NCBI GenBank assembly: GCA_023414155.1
Contig: JAEZOG010000217.1
Span: 1-6,285 of the forward strand
From: Cyanobacteria bacterium OH_CFB_184
GTDB lineage: Bacteria > Cyanobacteriota > Vampirovibrionia > Gastranaerophilales > Gastranaerophilaceae
Direction of reading: 5' to 3'
Length of the DNA stretch: 6,285 bases
Shown in pieces: positions 5,152-6,285 of the stretch (positions are counted from its first letter, which is position 1; every line of letters begins with the position of its first letter). Below the pieces are notes generated by a model. That model searched no databases and had not been told where the DNA came from. It saw only the letters and a list, made by a program, of their open reading frames with translations. Both the position numbers and the translations under genes were made by a program.

Positions 5152-6285
5152 ATGAAGATATCGCCGCAAAAAAATAATTGTAATCAGAACACTCATAACC
5201 CATCTTTTAAACATAGAATTGTTCTTGATATCGGTGCAAGTAACCCTCGCGGCTCTTTAAAAATCTCAGCGCAAACAGATGATGGAAAAGATATTTATAC
5301 TAAATCAGGTGTTTTCGTGAATGACACGGCAAGTGGTTTTGAGTCTTCAGAGGATTTCGTAACTAAAGTAACTGCTGTAATAAAAGATACATACGATAAA
5401 GTACAAAAAATGGTTACAGAAAAAGGTCTTCCTGAAAGCGAAAAGAAACTATCAGGAGTAGGCGTTTTTGTTCCGGGAACAGTTTTGGGTGATAAAATTG
5501 CATTCATTCCTAATTTAAAAGATAAAAATGATAAAAGCTTATTAGATGCAGATTTTTCTGAGTTTAAAAACAAGCTGATTAATTCTCCTGAAGAAACAGG
5601 TATTGAACTTAATGATGATAAATTTAAGTTTGTAGTTACTAAAGATTTGGGCGGTGCAGGACTTGGGATCGCTAAAATTCTTGCAAAACAAGAAAAACTC
5701 AATGAAGGTGATTACATAATGGGTATCATGACCGGCGGCGGTTTCGGTAGTGTTGATATCAAAGTTAAACATGGTTTGGTTGAAGTCGAAACTTCTGAAA
5801 GCAGCAGCTACCTAACTCATGATTTTATCAATAATAAAATGGAAAAACTAGGAAGACTTGGAGTAAGCGTAAAGAGCCATATTTCAAGATTTATGGATAC
5901 AATAGGTATGCAAGAAATGCTTCCTGTAGTGCTTAAGGCCGGTGATGCACGTATAGTTACAAATAATGAAATCCACGTTAATAATTCTAACGTAGAATTA
6001 TTAGATGAGTTATTACAAGATCCAAGATTCAGAGTAAAATCAATGGATGAAGAAAATACCATTGTAGAGCTTGATGAATCTAACCCTAAATTTGTTCAAA
6101 AAATGAAAGCCTCAAGAGTTGAAGCAGTTAATAATTATGCTGATTCTGTTTCTTTAATAGCTGTAAATAAAATCAACGACTGTTTAAATAAAATAATACT
6201 TGTAGGTCCTTTTGCCCACGGTGTTAACAAACACATAAAAAATAACCAAAACATATATGGTGCTAAAGATTTACCGGATTTGATT
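5152..6285 (+). CDS. Divergent ROK/ASKHA-type sugar kinase-like protein (3' end beyond the window)
   Basis: An open frame of 378 codons without a stop up to the window edge. Its order of motifs fits the actin-like sugar kinase fold: phosphate-1 loop VLDIGASNPRG (24-34), GVGVFVPGTV (102-111), FIPNL (118-122), TKDLGGAGLG (163-172) with Asp165 as the likely catalytic base, phosphate-2 loop GIMTGGGFGSVDI (191-203), and an adenosine-motif-like IILVGPFAHGVN (348-359). A hexose or aminosugar kinase role is inferred. It lacks the zinc-binding HxxC/CxCGxxGC cluster usual in ROK proteins, and the 204-345 region is not recognisable. The N-terminus (1-20) is an Asn/Gln-rich tail before the fold, not a signal peptide. 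The ATG at 5152 has GGAG (5140-5143) eight bases upstream. The palindrome at 5029-5044 may be its operator. Alternatives are a non-catalytic ROK-like regulator or another ASKHA ATPase; no N-terminal helix-turn-helix is visible. Confidence 0.75.
   Translation, partial: MKISPQKNNCNQNTHNPSFKHRIVLDIGASNPRGSLKISAQTDDGKDIYTKSGVFVNDTASGFESSEDFVTKVTAVIKDTYDKVQKMVTEKGLPESEKKLSGVGVFVPGTVLGDKIAFIPNLKDKNDKSLLDADFSEFKNKLINSPEETGIELNDDKFKFVVTKDLGGAGLGIAKILAKQEKLNEGDYIMGIMTGGGFGSVDIKVKHGLVEVETSESSSYLTHDFINNKMEKLGRLGVSVKSHISRFMDTIGMQEMLPVVLKAGDARIVTNNEIHVNNSNVELLDELLQDPRFRVKSMDEENTIVELDESNPKFVQKMKASRVEAVNNYADSVSLIAVNKINDCLNKIILVGPFAHGVNKHIKNNQNIYGAKDLPDLI

Noticed and set aside
5295..6062. Minus-strand frames of 76-135 codons under the kinase-like gene
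   Set aside because: They are antisense shadows; the plus-strand frame has coherent ASKHA motifs and a good SD, while these show Ser-rich shadow composition.

Overview
The window is AT-rich, roughly one-third GC by eye, and gene-dense. It carries three transcription blocks. The gene set includes SpmA/SpmB-type membrane proteins, a GlmU-Prs pair, bacteriohemerythrins, a tRNA without an encoded CCA end, and a sugar-kinase-like protein with an Asn-rich N-terminal tail. This suggests an anaerobic or microaerophilic, low-GC, non-model bacterium. My best guess is the non-photosynthetic cyanobacterial relatives (Vampirovibrionia/Gastranaerophilales, formerly Melainabacteria). That rests on general resemblance from memory, not on a search. 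A Firmicute-like or other low-GC lineage cannot be excluded.

Block 1 (minus strand, about 2996 down to 1) reads spmA, spmB, glmU, prs. spmA and spmB overlap by 8 bases. glmU makes UDP-GlcNAc for peptidoglycan and other envelope glycans. prs (5' part only, cut by the window edge) makes PRPP for nucleotides. The glmU-prs order is the one known from Bacillus. No convincing terminator separates the four genes, but a 10-bp hairpin lies between glmU and prs. A predicted promoter sits so close to spmA that its transcript may be nearly leaderless.

Block 2 (plus strand, 3055 to 3762) holds a promoter, tRNA-Leu(GAG) and, 36 bases later, a small five-helix membrane protein of unknown function. The spacer between the spmA and tRNA promoters has three TTTGTAA repeats about one helical turn apart.

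Block 3 (minus strand, 4727 down to 3805) is a tandem pair of 135-residue bacteriohemerythrins, about 65% identical by hand count. They lie behind a perfect consensus promoter (TTGACA, 17 bases, TATAAT) whose -35 box abuts a strong Fur-box-like palindrome. The downstream copy keeps all seven di-iron ligands. The upstream copy has Gln in place of the His at position 77. This is a candidate iron-responsive O2-binding or O2/iron-sensing unit with two differentiated subunits.

A noncoding stretch of about 420 bases follows. It carries a 16-bp perfect palindrome with a central CG (LacI-family style), related half-sites and a short direct repeat. It leads into a plus-strand gene (5152 to the window end, incomplete) for a divergent ROK/ASKHA-type sugar kinase-like protein. 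I see no mobile element, CRISPR array or phage gene. The most unusual signals are the iron-box-controlled, ligand-altered hemerythrin pair and the palindrome in front of the kinase-like gene.
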